DNA of 64,000 bases, taken from NCBI GenBank assembly GCA_037952775.1, contig JBANAY010000003.1, forward strand, positions 11,098,001-11,162,000, read 5' to 3'. This stretch comes from Clonostachys chloroleuca (taxonomy: Eukaryota > Ascomycota > Sordariomycetes > Hypocreales > Bionectriaceae). A program made the position numbers and the translations under genes. Below are positions 10,024 through 23,171 of the stretch, in pieces (the stretch's first letter is position 1; each line of letters begins with the position of its first letter). The notes under the pieces are model-generated. The model had not been told where the DNA came from. It did no database searches and saw nothing but the letters and a program-made list of their open reading frames with translations.

Positions 10024-13000
10024 CGTGAGATGGGGCGAGGACGACTGTCACTCCGAGTGAGATTGGATGGTGGAAATGTACAGTCGCAACAAACACCAGG
10101 CTGAGCGTATGTGGGCGTGCTGATCGGCGTCAGTGTGATGATGAAGGAAGGGAGGAACAAGAAGAGGGGAGGTCGTTATCAGGGGGGCATGAGGAATGTT
10201 TTATAACTTTATTAACGAGTCTGACAATAACTAGGAGGGGGCAGCGAATATCAGTTCCAACTCCGTCCAGAACGAACGGGAATCACTGTGGATCTGGCAT
10301 GGCGTCTGCGCAAAGGCTGCTGGGAGGTAGATGCATTACAACCGCAGTGGGCTCGCGGCTTTGGCATGCCGTCCTATCTCTGTGGCTCCTACAATATTGA
10401 CGGCTGATGTGCAGCCATGGATGGATATTCGGCCTCCCTTGGTCCGGATTCCCCAAAAACCGGTTAAGAAGGCCAATCAGATATTCGCCGGTAAAGACTA
10501 AGACCACGGAGACCATGTCAACAAGCGCCTCCAGGGGGAAGGGAAGAAGTGGTGGCTCAAGATGGGGGAGCGAAGGTTGAGGGTCAGTGTGTATAGCGGT
10601 GGGAGATGGAGGGGGGTGGGCGTGTGGAAAGTAAACAGATTGGGACAGTGCAAACTAAGAGAAGACGCCATGTATTAGGAATTGTGTGAGACTAATGAAT
10701 GGAGGCGAAAGACAGGGAGCGGCATCTTCCCCGCAGGCTGAAAGAGTAATGAGGGAAGATGGGGAGAGAGAGCCCAGCTGGATGGAGATACGAACAACCA
10801 GACCCCTGCAGGCATTAGATTGGGATTAGGGGCATGGGTCCCGTTGGAGACTGACCTGAGAATACCGCCAGAGGCGTGCTGCATTCCATCACTTCCACCA
10901 ACCAGCGAGCAAGCGATTCTAGAACCTCTCACAGCAGAGTCGGACTAATACCAGCTAGTCCTACATGTGAGGGGCCTCACCGGCGCCTCCTAGGTTGAAG
11001 CACAATGAGGAGAGACACTTTAAAGTAAGTAGATAGTGTTACGTTGGGCCAAGTCAAAGCGAAGGAAAAGAAACGTGCGCATCATGTAAGTTGTGTTACG
11101 TACAAGGCAGGCCTGCAGCAACCTCCGCCAGTTTCTGTGTGCATCTCCGCTCCGTATCTCCGAATCTACATGCGTCTGTCTGAAAATCCCTTGCTCATCC
11201 CATGCTGGGTACGGGCGAGTGAGAGAATATGTATAATAGATGCAGATGGATGTGGGGGATGAGACGGGGAGGGGACTGGGGCCTGTTGGCTGCCTGCCTG
11301 GGGAAGGCGACATGAAAGAAAAAGTCGGGGCCCCAGCATGTATCGCATCTACGAAGGATCTTTTTCAATGGGTCCGGCCAATAATGAATTAATGGATAAT
11401 ATTCGATTCAGCTCAACCGGCGGGTTAAATTGGTCACGGAAATGGGAGCGGAATCCAGAGGTGTCCTTCCATGTCCACCCCCGGCCAGCATCTGTGATAC
11501 CCTGACAACGACCAGAAAGTCAAACAGGGCAGGGCGAGAGCTGACCTTGATGCTACCCACCTAGGATCTTTTCCCGTGTGTGACTGACTGTGCTTTTTCT
11601 CATCGGAAAGGCCGGCATGCAAGCTGCTGCAGCCACAGGTCGCACGATAAGACATCTCATTTGGTTTTGTGAGATTTTCCCCCAAGCGTCAAGCCACTCA
11701 CAATAGGAATTCGGGCCATCAGGTGAGACAATAGTCAGCTCTGTTTTCTTTTTCGTGATGTGGTACGGATATTAATTACAGAGCCGGCTAATACTAGATC
11801 GATGTGATGGAGCGGCATCACAAGGCAGCTAGTCTATTCTTATGTCATGATGAGCGTGTATTAGCCCGAACTCTGACCGTTTGCAGGAGCGAGATAAAGA
11901 CCAAGAGTCATGACGTGCGATGATGGGAAAATGTTGATGAGCTGCCACGTCTCAACGCTGGCTCCCCCGGTCAGTCCCCCCTCTTTGTTGGCTTGGTGAG
12001 GAGGAGGCTAGCGGAGGAGACCAACCATTAAATGATCCATGCCATGGCTAGTGGCTCGGAAATCCCCATTCCACCATTGGCCCCGAAGCCAAGCCAGGGC
12101 GAATCCTTCCCATTTGAGTTGACACATCTTGGCCTGCGCGCGCGCTCGTATCGCCCAGCTCGGGCTACTGGAAGCTAAGGCGCATTAAAAATGGCGTTGG
12201 AGACGGGCCAACAGCGAGTCAGCCAGAGTCAGGTACGCACGCACAAAGGATGCAGCAGGTAAGCAGGGCGAGATGGACGTGAGAAAGGAAGGGAAAGGAG
12301 GCAACCACGACTGGACGTGGGACGTGTGGAGTCTGCTGCAATGTTACTCTTCAATCTGGATGGCACTGGATGCCTCTCCACCAGGGGGCTTGCTAATTGG
12401 ACGCGCTGCCACTGGCTGCCTTTCCTCTGGCACTTTGGGTCATAGCACACCCTGGTCTCGTCGGATCCTTGCCACATCCTTGCTCACTCACAAGCCCAAG
12501 TAGCTGTGATCGCTTCGAGACCAGACCGGCGACAGCATCTTTGGCCGAGAGGCGACGGCAAAATAGGGAGTCAGTTAGCGAACAGCTTGTGGCGAGCGCG
12601 CGCCCTAAGCCTTGCGCCAAGGCGCTGTATCAAATGCTGGGGGGGGGCCTGAAACCCACTACTAACGCATTCAACGGATCCGAGCCAGACGCTGCTGTCC
12701 GTCCAGGCCAGTCCAGTCGCTCTCTCAGCCCCTCCTTCAGGCTCTGGGCGTAGGGCTCCAGGCCTCTCTGACTGCATACCTGCTGTCATACATGCTTCTA
12801 ATTCGCGACGCACAACGAGTACACAGCGATGGGCTGTGTGCTAGATTGTGTGCGCTATGTTGATGACCGGACCCTTCGTGCTGTTGAGGGGGGGGTTTCA
12901 TCGATCTTACGATTTGGCACCAAGGGTGCTGCGACTCGCCCATCACAGCCACATGGGGATAGGCCGCTCGGCGTGTTCTGTTTTCTAGGTCTAATGCATT

Positions 13001-16000
13001 TCCCTTCTGGTAGGTGCGCCGTCCAGTCCATGCGAGCACCTGCAGAACCAAGACTCGCGGTCTTGTGGCATTACATTCCGCCCATGTGCCTGGCGGAGCA
13101 AATTGTGCGCTTCGCGTGGCATGTTGCCATGGACGGGCTGAACTAGGTCATTCCGCACAGTGAGCGCAACAATGCGAGAGCGAAAAACCTACCTCGCCAT
13201 TGCAGGTGGAGATGGGAGGAGCAGCGCCCCCCAAGAAAACCGGGGACTTGCTAAGCGCCGTGTTGAGATTTGCTCCAGCACAATCTCCAGCTCCTGAGGG
13301 TCCTGCTGCTCTTGAGCTGGGGAAAACGCGGGGTCGGATCTAGCTGCTCTCCGCGTTTTTCATGCTGGAATTAGCCGGCGCTCTCGCCTTCTCCCCCAAT
13401 TTTTAGGGATAAGGATGCAGATAAGCTTGCACTGTATAAGCTTCCCCAGCACTCCACTGAATCCACCACGGCCAGGCCTGTGACTGCGCAAAATCGCTTC
13501 CTTGCCCCCGTCGTTTGCCTCCCTGACTCGACTGTCTGGCGAGTCCTGCTTCCCCTCACTCTGCTCCCCATCGTCACATGACCGGCACCTGGGCCTCACT
13601 TGTTTTGCCCCAAGAATCACATGGGACCCTGTGTGGAGACCAGGGCGCCGGCAGGGGGCTAGCGAGGGTAGTAGGAGAGGTGAGAGGGGAAACTCGACCA
13701 AGTTGCAGTAGCCAGCAAACGGCACACCAGACAGGCAGGTTGGGTCCCTGGTTCAACCCGCCACCCTGGAGGACAAGATGCAGCATCTTGGGCTGCACGT
13801 ACACCGCAAACCACCTACCACATTCTCCTCCCTCCGCTGTCGGCTAGTACTGAAATGAACAGGGGCCGATCTCAGGAGTCAGAAGCTGTTGGAGATGGGT
13901 GTCCCCTCCCTTGCCGTCTGGCTCGGTTGCTCCCTCACACACTCTCGCATTCGCCCTCTACTGCGCCCACATGTCGTTCCCCCAATTTTTGGGGTGTCTG
14001 GATATTACTTACCCTTCTCCTCACTTCCCTCGGCAGCAACAAATTTGGCTTTTTGCATTACCGATGCCGTTCAGCCTAGCGCGAAAAAAATCATGTTGGC
14101 TAGAATCATTCCCTCACATCTTCCGTGGCCCTTCCTTTTTCGCCACGACGACCGAGTCTCACCCTCCTTGAATATTGCCTATCTCTGGCTACATACGGAC
14201 AAACACTATCGCAATTTGTGTAATGTAAGCATGCACAATCGTAATGTGCCTTTCTAGTCCTACTACCCGATTCCCAAAAGGGATACAACATGGCAAAAAT
14301 ATGGGATGAGGCACCACAAATCTCTGCCTGTCCCAGCGTTTCCGCCCCATCTGAGCACCACACGAAAATCATGCCATTTTGCCTAATCTTGGCCTGACGA
14401 GATGGGCCACGTGGATCCAATCTACCATCTCATCTCTTTTCTGGGGAAATAGGAGATACAGGGGAATCTTGCCTCGGGTCGCTTGCGTGAGATGAGAAGG
14501 GAGCCACTGAGAGATCCGATCCGAACTATGAGACCCCGGGGTTTCACTTGGCAGAGCGCAGAGAATGTTCTCAGCTCGTTCCCGAAATCTAGCGCGTTAG
14601 CCATCTGCTATTCTCAGAGATTGGAACTTGTGTGCAGGGCCCCTTCCTTCTTAGTGTGTCCAGTCCCCTTACAGCTCGTTGTCCGCATTGATCTTCTTGA
14701 TCATCCTGAGATACTAGCGTCACACATGCGCACGCGCTTACTCCCAGACGGAAAGAATTGCCGTTGATCAGTCTGTTGACTGAAGGTGAGCCAGGATCCT
14801 TTTCCTGCCCCCCTCCCCGCTCCTCTGTCCCCCCTTGCACTTGAGGCCGGGGTGGTCGAGGGTGGAGGAGGGGCGTGTAAGAGTGAGAGCACAGACGAGG
14901 AATAGGTAGGTGGGTGAACCCCAGCCAATCACGAATTTCCTTACGCAAGCCCTCAGACCTGCCTGAAAGCACTTCAGCGTACAGACCTCCCTCGGGGTGT
15001 TGCGCAAGGCGAGCTCAGGCAAGGTAGGCCTTTGTGGCCGATGGAGGACAAGACATGTCTCTACCGACTGCCATCCTTCTTGGCCCTTCTCGACATGTCC
15101 CTTGTGTACCTGCATGAAGTTTGAATGTCTGTGATCCCATGATATGCTTAGTGCGCACCTCAAGGGTATGTATGTTGGCCGCGAAGGACATGGGGAACCC
15201 CAGAAGAGAAGCCAGGCACCTCGTGAGGAGCTACAGATGCAACAGCTTCTCCAAAAAGAAGCAAGAAAGAAGGAATTGTTTACCCAGGATACATGGCGCT
15301 GTTAGGGAACTTGTGGGGGCTAGAAGGCGAGCTGCTCTGGACGCTTCTTGATTTCCCCACCGCCAAAGGGGAATAATGTCCAGCCCGGCTTTATTTTGTT
15401 GCACAGCTTTTCAGCTACGAGCATTTCGGTATAGTCTAGCAAATAAGTTGGTTCCACGTGTGTGCTTGGGCCGCCTCCTCGCCATTAGTGAGAAGTAGAA
15501 CGAAATGCAAAAAAAAGATTAGAGTGCTCCGGGCATGAGCTTGGCTAACCAGCACCCCAACTGACTAGGCCCCCTGTTCCATGAATTGCTGGGCGCGGGC
15601 AGTAGCAGAAGTTAGAGAGGAGGGTGTCACACTCCCGAACCCCAACGTATGTACTCCAACAATCCCGCTCGTTTCTGGCATACGCAGCCAAGTCCACAGA
15701 AACCCCTACCGTAATGATTCAGAGAATGCCCCTCGCAACCTTCATTCGGGTAGTCGTATGCCCTCTTTACCCCCATTTCACGGCAATCTGGTCTCATTTC
15801 CCTGTTGTCCGTTAGCCGGACTCCCTTCTAGCCGTAGGAGCGTAACCGTTGCAAGCTCTGTGTCCTCTTCCCTCGTTCGAACGAGGCTTGCCACTCGTTC
15901 GTCGTTCGATAGCCCTGCAGAAGTGGTTCGATTTGATGACTCTTGTTGTCTGTTTCCACTTTCGTAACAATGGAAATGATGCCGAGTATAGTATTGACCA

Positions 16001-18592
16001 GTTTCCCATCTTTTTTCTTACTTATGGGAATTCATGTGATTACCGCATATTGCCAGCCAAGAAGGCCAGCCGAGGCCCCATCCATACCAATGTTTGACTT
16101 CAAGATAAATCACGACATCTATCAGGTTATTGATATCTAAACATAAGATAACGTATGATCTCACGGCAACCAATTCCACGGCGATGTGATGTCAGCTATA
16201 CTATCGATTCTTGTCTCCCCACTGACATTCTCCTCGAGTGGCCTCAACATTCCAGGCCGCCATGTGACGACCAATGCAACCTGATCAAGCAATAGGTAGC
16301 AAGATGGGCCCCAAAAATGAGCTGAAACTTTACCCCAGAAATATGGAAATACGGGGTAGAGTACACGATATGCGCCAATAATCCCGGAAACGCCATATCC
16401 TATCGAAACCGCCATAAGTCCGGTCTTATCATAACCGCCCTCGCATAAACGTGGGCGTCACATCGTTTGACTTCGGCTAAGCAAGTTGATGGCCTGGAAA
16501 TGAAACCGTTAACCGAGGCACCGATCCTGAGGGTGGGCAAACCAAGAGGCTGAGATCATACACTACGGGAAATGACTCGCTGACTTAGCCCGATATTTCG
16601 GGTTCACCGCAACTCACAACATCTTGGTCAAGAGGAGTAACTTTGAGATGTATTTTTCCCCATGTTTGTTTGCAAATTCAAACCGTTCAAGGCGAGGTTC
16701 ACCTGTCTCGTTCTTTATCGTGGGCAGGTGCATTTGTGTGGCGGCGTGGGTATTTTACCAAGCTTCCATATTTTCATGTTGAGGTGATGAGCCAAATTTG
16801 AAGCCCAACCTCGGCTAACTCTAAGAATACTTGGCAGAGATTCTCAGATTTCAGTCAATACTTTCAAATCAAGTAAGCCTGTTTGCCACGTCTGGTCTGA
16901 GCTATTAGATCTAGCATCAGCAATCTCGACTTTGCTGGACGAGATTCGTGCGAAATCGTTTACCTTTACTCGCCCACGAATACCATATATTCTTGTTCCT
17001 GGCTTTACGCCTCCTACTCTGTACACTTGAGTCCCCGGTTGTCAAATCATCTAGATGTTCCGTGTCGTCGCCCACAGAAGACCACCGCTGATTCTGGATG
17101 GTGTCCGCGTACCCCCAGTATGAGTTACCAAGATTGTGTTTCGTTCGTCTTGATCTCCCATAAACATACCAGTTTTAGGATGTTGGCCATGGAAGTGCAA
17201 GTAACTAAGCACAGGCTTCATGGGATAAGAAGGTTGCCAATCTGTTCCTGTTCAAAGTTTTGCATACTAGTGATATATTTGAGCTAATACCTTTGCTTAT
17301 AGAAACTTACTGCCTACCTTTACGAAATCCATCCCACAAACTCGGACAGATACTGTCCAGTCTATATCCTCTTCGGCACTTCTTCGTCCTCGTCGAGCCA
17401 TGTGAAGGCTTCACCTACCCTAGATCCAACTCATCCGTCGTAAAGTCTAGGCAACAAAACGCGTACATACCAGTAACTACAGTGTTCAGAATAGTATCAC
17501 TTATATATAACTTGTGCTTGGTTTTCAGGTTATTGAATCTTGATTTAAAGAAAGAAACATAGTTAGCCCATATTTCAAAGAAGGGCATCATGCATCCTCA
17601 TTACCTAGATAGAGCTGAAATTGTCTCAGGGTCTGCAAGGATGCGTGACCTTCGCCCAATAGAATGTAGGTTGCAATGGCTTTGTCATCACCGCACCCTC
17701 CTCAGCCTTCCCAGACGAGAGCTTGCCATGCCCTCGGCTTGTCTTGCCCCCTTGACTGTGCTCGAAGGACAAAATGTAGCTAGCCCTCAAGTATACAACT
17801 GGGAGCCCGATAAAATACCGCCTGGCGATTACCGCGATCGCCCACCCCATTCAGCAACAACACAGCCGCGCTCATGCCATGCCGTTATAGATCCCCAGCA
17901 AGAAAGGAGGGTTCGCATTGCGTCCCCCAACCAGAGAAGGTCTGAGAAGAGGCTTTTGAAGGTCACTTTTAAGGCGCCCTGTCATCAGTCTCCCGAACCC
18001 ACCACGTTTGTTCGTGAAGGCGTTCAGCCCCCTAAAGGGCCCAGGTTAGCGAACGACGTCGTCCGGTGCATTAAGATTAGTCGAGCCATTATTAGTGATT
18101 AATTTGATAAGGGATAAGATAGGGGTTTACACAGTGCCATCCTATTAGAAGGGAGATCGGAACGAAATGTCACTGGTGATTACGCTGTTTGTTCATTGAT
18201 GTTTATAATTTGAAAGCAGCACGCTATTAACGAAACATATCTGTTAGTAGAGCTACAATCCAGAATCGGCCGCCTCATAGAGCATACCTTCTCTTAATTG
18301 AAATCTTAAGTCCAAGATATTTACTGACTTGCGCCGAACTGTCGGATAAGCAGGATACGGCCAAGGGAGGATCTGCAACATATAACATCCGTCTTATCAC
18401 AAGTACGGAAATGTAAAATTATAGGAGTGACGCAACATGCAGGCACACCTGACCTTGGTGGTAACAGTTTATGAATAGACAAAAGTTCACATATACAAAA
18501 GACTTGGATAATTACTAAATTTTCTCGCCATACTGTAAAAATTATGGGGTTTATTAGTGTAGGGTCCGGCTTCATGAGAGTAACACCACCTA
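10024..18592. other. 8.5 kb without a supported gene
   Basis: I read all frames. No open stretch exceeds about 170 codons, and none joins across plausible introns into a recognisable protein. From about 10 to 16 kb the sequence is fairly GC-rich and not visibly repeat-degraded, with scattered purine/pyrimidine runs; from about 16 kb it turns AT-richer. The left end is the MFS promoter. The region 10851-10894 matches 7006-7049. The region could carry long untranslated leaders or non-coding transcripts, but nothing in the sequence proves it. Confidence 0.45.
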
Positions 18593-20007
18593 TTAGCAAC
18601 TTTCTTCACTAATGATTCTTTCCTGAGAGGCCCCCGAAGACTGAAGCGTAGTTTTTCCCGTCCAGAGCGAACTTTCATTGCGCGAAAATCTATGTTGCTT
18701 CTGTAAGGGTGGAGATAGCGGGGGTATGGTGCTGCTGCGTGCCGTGGAAGACTCCAATGCATAGGCCTCCGCGCCACCGCTCGATCGGAGCTTCGACGAC
18801 AGTATAGATGATAAACTAGAGGACCAGGAATAGAATACTTCAAAGAGTGGCGACAAGACAGGGATGGAACACGCTATTGTGATGGTGGTCCCCTCGATTC
18901 TTAGACGGAAAAGAAGCGTTAGAAATAGGGAAACGAAGGAAAGGGTCAAGTACTCACGTCGTCCATTTGATCAACTCAGTTATAAACACTATTGCCAGTT
19001 AGCATGTATCCGGTTGAAATAGAGGATGGGATCAGTATTGATGCTAACATGGGTAAATAGCATATGAAGAGTTCCTTCTGGCGGCAACTGTAATGCGATA
19101 GATAGCGACCGCAGCAGAGCTGTGCAAACCCGAACTGTCAGTCTTCTTTCACTTTATACATCGCCAGATGTGGGATAGTACCATAGCCCTATACCAAGCG
19201 TGATAGCAAGTCCAATCCTTTGTCGTAGCTTCATTTTGAGTTGGAAAATTATAATAGCGGGATAGACAGAGAGATAGATATCAACGAAAGCGGAAAAAAC
19301 TAGATGCACTCTTGGTTAGGGTATATGACTCTGCATAGTCTAGTTCGAATCCACCTGCCTTGACAGTATATGCTGAAAGCGGGCAATGATCTTGCCATCG
19401 AAACTGAACAATCGCTGGATTGTTGATTGGGTTGCCACAAGCTTTCCACAGGACTGCATTGGAACATCATCGCGATGCTCAAGGTGGACTGGGACAGAAG
19501 AGACCAGATGGCCATCCACAACATGAACCACTGATTCCAAAGCGATGGACGCAAAAGCCGTACGAGGAATGTCGCGATTGCCAGTTTGGGCAGCGAAGCG
19601 GACAGAGCCCCTACACAGAGAGACATGAGCTGCCAGAACTTGGCATCTCTCCATTGCTGCGCAGTAGCATATGGGAAGGCTTCTCCATCAATGCTGTTCA
19701 TGGCGATCTGGAGGAAAGCGCACGAGATTATAGAACATGTCTAGCTCGAGAAAAGATTATGTTAAAAGAAAATGCTCGTAAAGGGGGATTATAAATAAAA
19801 TCTGGTTCGTACAAGTCCTCCAATGCACCAGAAGTCATGGCCAAACATCTCTTTGTCCCACCTCACCCTCGCGATAATACGAGTAATGAGAAAACCCGCA
19901 GCAAGACCTGTAAAAGCCCAGCATACACCGGCCGTGTCTAGATTCGTACCGTCGATGTTGCTGACATTGTATAAATCGGGGTTTTCTCGCGTTACTGATG
20001 ATGCCAT
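18593..20007 (-). CDS. Pth11-like / rhodopsin-domain integral membrane protein (6 exons, 356 aa)
   Basis: The model is 20007-19813, 19707-19359, 19299-19182, 19119-19049, 18988-18958 and 18899-18593, totalling 1071 nt in frame. ATG 20010 is an equally possible start. Conserved family segments are RIIARVRWDKEMFGHDFW after TM1, KLAIATFLVRLLRP, the MMFQCSPVESLW extracellular motif, DIYLSVYPAIIIFQLKMKLRQRI and WTTIEGTTITIACSIPVLSP. These fit the seven-TM fungal rhodopsin-domain family (PF20684; plasma-membrane Pth11-like proteins, often tied to host or surface sensing). The Ser/Thr-rich tail is cytosolic by analogy. The intron after 19359 needs a GC donor (GCAGGT). If that is wrong, the gene has a small lesion there. 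The ligand is unknown. Confidence 0.78.
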
Positions 20008-21027
20008 CATGGGACTGGGGATTGAATGACGTTCGTTTTTGCTCGGGAAACCAAGAAGAGGAAGGAAACCAGTGGGGATCATTCTCTAGCAACCAGTACA
20101 TGCAGAGGTATTTATTCGTCTACCAGGTTTGCGGGGAAACTTGCTATACCGGACCCGAGCGGCTGTGTTCCTCGTACCAATCCTACACATCCGACGTCAG
20201 CAAGTCAGCACGTCAGCTGCATCTTGGGGGCAAAGGCCAAGGAGCGTCATATCTTTGCCGTTTCTTTTACTGGATCTATCACGAATTTATATACGGTTCT
20301 TTATAGAAGTCAAATTCTAATGATCTGGTAAGGATAGCGATGTATAGCTGACGTGGAAAGCATTTAGGCCAGAAAATGAGGATGCTGATCTTTCTCCAGC
20401 GTGGAAGATAAGCACTCCGTATGGCAATCCGTATAGGTTGCACGAAGCTGACCATCCAAAAGCATGTAATAGGAAAAGCGAAAAGGGCGCGCTTTGGTTA
20501 CATTCGGTTAGACCTTCTTACTTATCAATACGAATAAGGATTTTATTTGACGCCACACCAGTATCCCATTGCCACGTGTCTTAGGAGAGGCCATTGGTAA
20601 AAATGCTATATATGGGCAGTAGATTGAAAATCAATAATAATCAATAATTTGTCAATTGGTCACCCGAATGATCATCCATAAGGCCACTGATAGCGAAGCT
20701 TGAGTGAAGAGAACAACAACTTATGCTGAAGGAAGCCTGCACATACATGTTGTGTAGGATAAACATGATAGGGATGAGTTGGACAGAACTGTAGCTATAG
20801 CTTAATAGCTAGAGCAAGTTAATTACTGCTTATAGTTATATATGAATCGTTATCTAATAAAAGTAAGGATTACCTTTCTCAGCCGCATGTCTCTGCGCCC
20901 TAGAAAAACCACACCGGAGAGCAAAAAGAGCCAGTCAACAACTAACATCTAGGCCTAGATACTAAAAGAAAATGATTCTAGACTCTTTTTTCTGCTATTA
21001 CGTAGCATTCTAATTAAGAATCCTATT

Positions 21028-21029
<2 letters not shown>

Positions 21030-21078
<49 letters not shown>
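21030..21078 (+). repeat. A49 homopolymer
   Basis: Forty-nine consecutive A residues. It could be the tail of a poly(A)-type retroposon (LINE/SINE) integrated on the plus strand, or slippage expansion. No convincing target-site duplication is visible around it. Confidence 0.95.
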
Positions 21079-21083
<5 letters not shown>

Positions 21084-21386
21084 TGCGATCCTAAGTATAG
21101 TACTCGTCTTGAATTTAGGGATTTTGAAAGGTTCGAGAGCTAATTTGTCATTAGAGAGGACGCAAGATGGCAATGACAGATTAGTTAGGTTACAAAAACA
21201 CAGCACTTACGCATTTTTACTTCTCTAAGCTATCACCATATTTTATTTCGACAAGGTAGTGCCGAGCGGTCTTATACCCGGCAGGCGGGTTGGTGATGCT
21301 GAAAGCTGCGTCTTGTTTCTTCTATGACGAAAATTATTGGACTCTGATTGAATGTGATGTTGCTCGCAATGGTGCGAGTCTATTCG

Positions 21387-21427
21387 GGGATCCGGACGGC
21401 CTTAAAGAGCCCTCTCCTCCGGATCCC
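21387..21427. repeat. Perfect 9-bp inverted repeat
   Basis: Arms gggatccgg and ccggatccc are separated by 23 nt. It could form a hairpin but is not followed by a T-run. Function is unknown and chance is possible. Confidence 0.6.
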
Positions 21428-22707
21428 GCAGCGGCTGTTCATCATCTTGACGAGCACTTTTTTGTCGAAGACAAGACGAATATCTCATTCTCTATAATAG
21501 TGAATAGAGGTGGAGTTCTCCTTAACTTTCAGAATGCGGAGAAAATTGGAGCTGGTCTCTCCTAGAGCGTGCCAAATTCAAAGCCACCCGCCTGAGATGC
21601 TAAGATCTACCTCTATTCAGAGAGGCTCACAACCCTCTCTAGATAAACTGACTTGGAGCGTCGTCGACACTAAATGCGCTGCACCAATGTATGCACCCCA
21701 ACAAAGCCCTTAACCGCAATCTGACTACGGATAGGGTCGCCTAGAAGAGGTAATGACTCCTAGGCCGTAAGTAGAGCCGATGAAGAGATGAATCGAGGAG
21801 CTGTATAATAACGACACAGGGCCTACTTAGATTGATAAGATGAACTTATGTAAAACAGTTAGATCTTCCAGATGGAAAACTCTCACACTGTTTTTAACAA
21901 ATAATGCGGATGACCATACCGCATCTATTCAAAGGCGGTGCGAATAAAATATTTTACTAGAACTCAGTTTCAAAACAAAGATTACGTAGTTTGAAATCGA
22001 ATTGCCATGACAATGAGAAAGAGAAATGGAGGTGCTAGTCGCGCTCATAGCAGATCACTACACTCAAAGCTTATCATTGAACTTATCAAGCTTTATGTCG
22101 ATACATCCTATCACAATATATTGAATACTCCAAGAAGAGTAATGTTCTTTGACTGATCTGCACTAAACGGCAGTACCTGGGGGATGATTCCAAGAGGCCC
22201 ATGAGTTATCTGAGGTAGGTACATCAAGGAGCTGGACGCCTAAAGACAAACAGGTACAGGGGCAATCGACCACAACAAAGGCCACGATAATGAGTCAATA
22301 ACATCTTATTACGATACCTGTTTCTGAGTGTTAAAATTTTGAATATTATAAGTTATGTGGGAATATGCTGTCGATTTGGTGATTGTATTAAGTGTTGGAG
22401 GCATGCTGGCTACTCTCTGTTTCTGCCCTGGTTAGATTGAGCTAGTGATCTGATGATCCTTAGATCTCTAGCCCGGAAGGTAAGCATTGAAGTAACCAGC
22501 GGTGTAGAGATCAAATAGGCATTTCGAGTGACAAAACAGTCGGTTTGGATAACCAGAGTGTGACTGAATGCCTTGTATGGCTATTTGATGAATATTTAGC
22601 TGCTCTATATACGGCATCGCTCGTATCGATAGTGTCATATATACAAATCAATCATAATTTATCTCCCCAAACCAGTTCCAGTCAATTTTCTGGTTCAAAG
22701 GGTTTGC

Positions 22708-23171
22708 TTAGGAAGTACCATCGCAAGCAACAAAGTTGTTGCCGCTGGCGCCAGTGTGTGTGATAGCGCCGGCAAACTGGCAATCCTCAGTGATAACGAC
22801 ACGGTCAGCACCTGGGGAGCCTAGACATAGAATAATCATGTTAGCAATGGGAACGAATTCAAGAGAGGAAAACTCAAATGGGAGCACTAACCGCCAGTAT
22901 AGACTCCGCTTGTCTTGATGGGGAACTCCTGGAATGGACCGCTCAAGCCCTTGAACTCAAAGCCCTCATAGTTGTTGTAACGGTGAGGATAGCTAGAGCT
23001 ACCGGCAGTTGTGCCGTCCTGGTAATATTGACAAGCAGCGTCAGCAGCGGCAGAGACTTGGCTGGCAGAGTAATTGTTGCTGCCACAGGTGGCGGCCTCT
23101 CCAGCGCGGGTGTGGGGAGCGGCGCTGACGGCGACAGCCAGGGAGAGAAGAGCGGCGAGAGAGAATTGCAT
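22708..23171 (-). CDS. Secreted guanyl-specific ribonuclease, RNase F1/T1 family (2 exons, 130 aa)
   Basis: Exon 1 is 23171-22892, the intron is GTTAGT...TAG, and exon 2 is 22820-22708; the total is 393 nt in frame. A signal peptide ([17 protein letters not shown]) precedes a mature domain of about 105 residues. All family active-site elements are visible: [11 protein letters not shown] (His and Tyr), FQEFPI (Glu), GADRVVI (Arg) and AITHTGA (His). Four cysteines in the mature part fit the two disulfides of the RNase F1 branch. The enzyme cleaves single-stranded RNA 3' of guanosine outside the cell. It is far shorter than ribotoxins of the sarcin type and lacks their long loops, so I read it as a plain extracellular RNase. 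Confidence 0.95.

Larger units (their letters stand above)
20008..22707. other. AT-rich intergenic stretch, possible decayed repeat
   Basis: No gene is supported. The centre is strongly AT-rich and includes a 49-base A run. A 91-codon frame at 21290-21565 has no motif I recognise and no supporting splice structure. The composition suggests old transposon remnants, but I can identify no element ends. Confidence 0.45.

Noticed and set aside
9544..10104. 186-codon frame antisense to the MFS gene
   Set aside because: Mirror of the GC-biased codons of the MFS exons on the other strand; crosses two MFS introns without splice logic.
15581..15967. 128-codon plus-strand open frame
   Set aside because: Low-complexity Ser/Arg composition, overlaps other open frames, no recognisable domain.
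17590..18102. 170-codon plus-strand open frame
   Set aside because: No motif, biased to Arg/Pro/His as random GC-rich sequence gives, no matching introns, and the opposite strand is equally open.
21290..21565. 91-codon frame in AT-rich DNA
   Set aside because: Reads somewhat protein-like, but no homology is recalled and the flanks are decayed; could be a transposon scrap.
22708..23171. Ribotoxin (sarcin-like) reading of the secreted RNase
   Set aside because: Length about 105 mature residues and compact loops match RNase F1/T1, not the longer ribotoxins.
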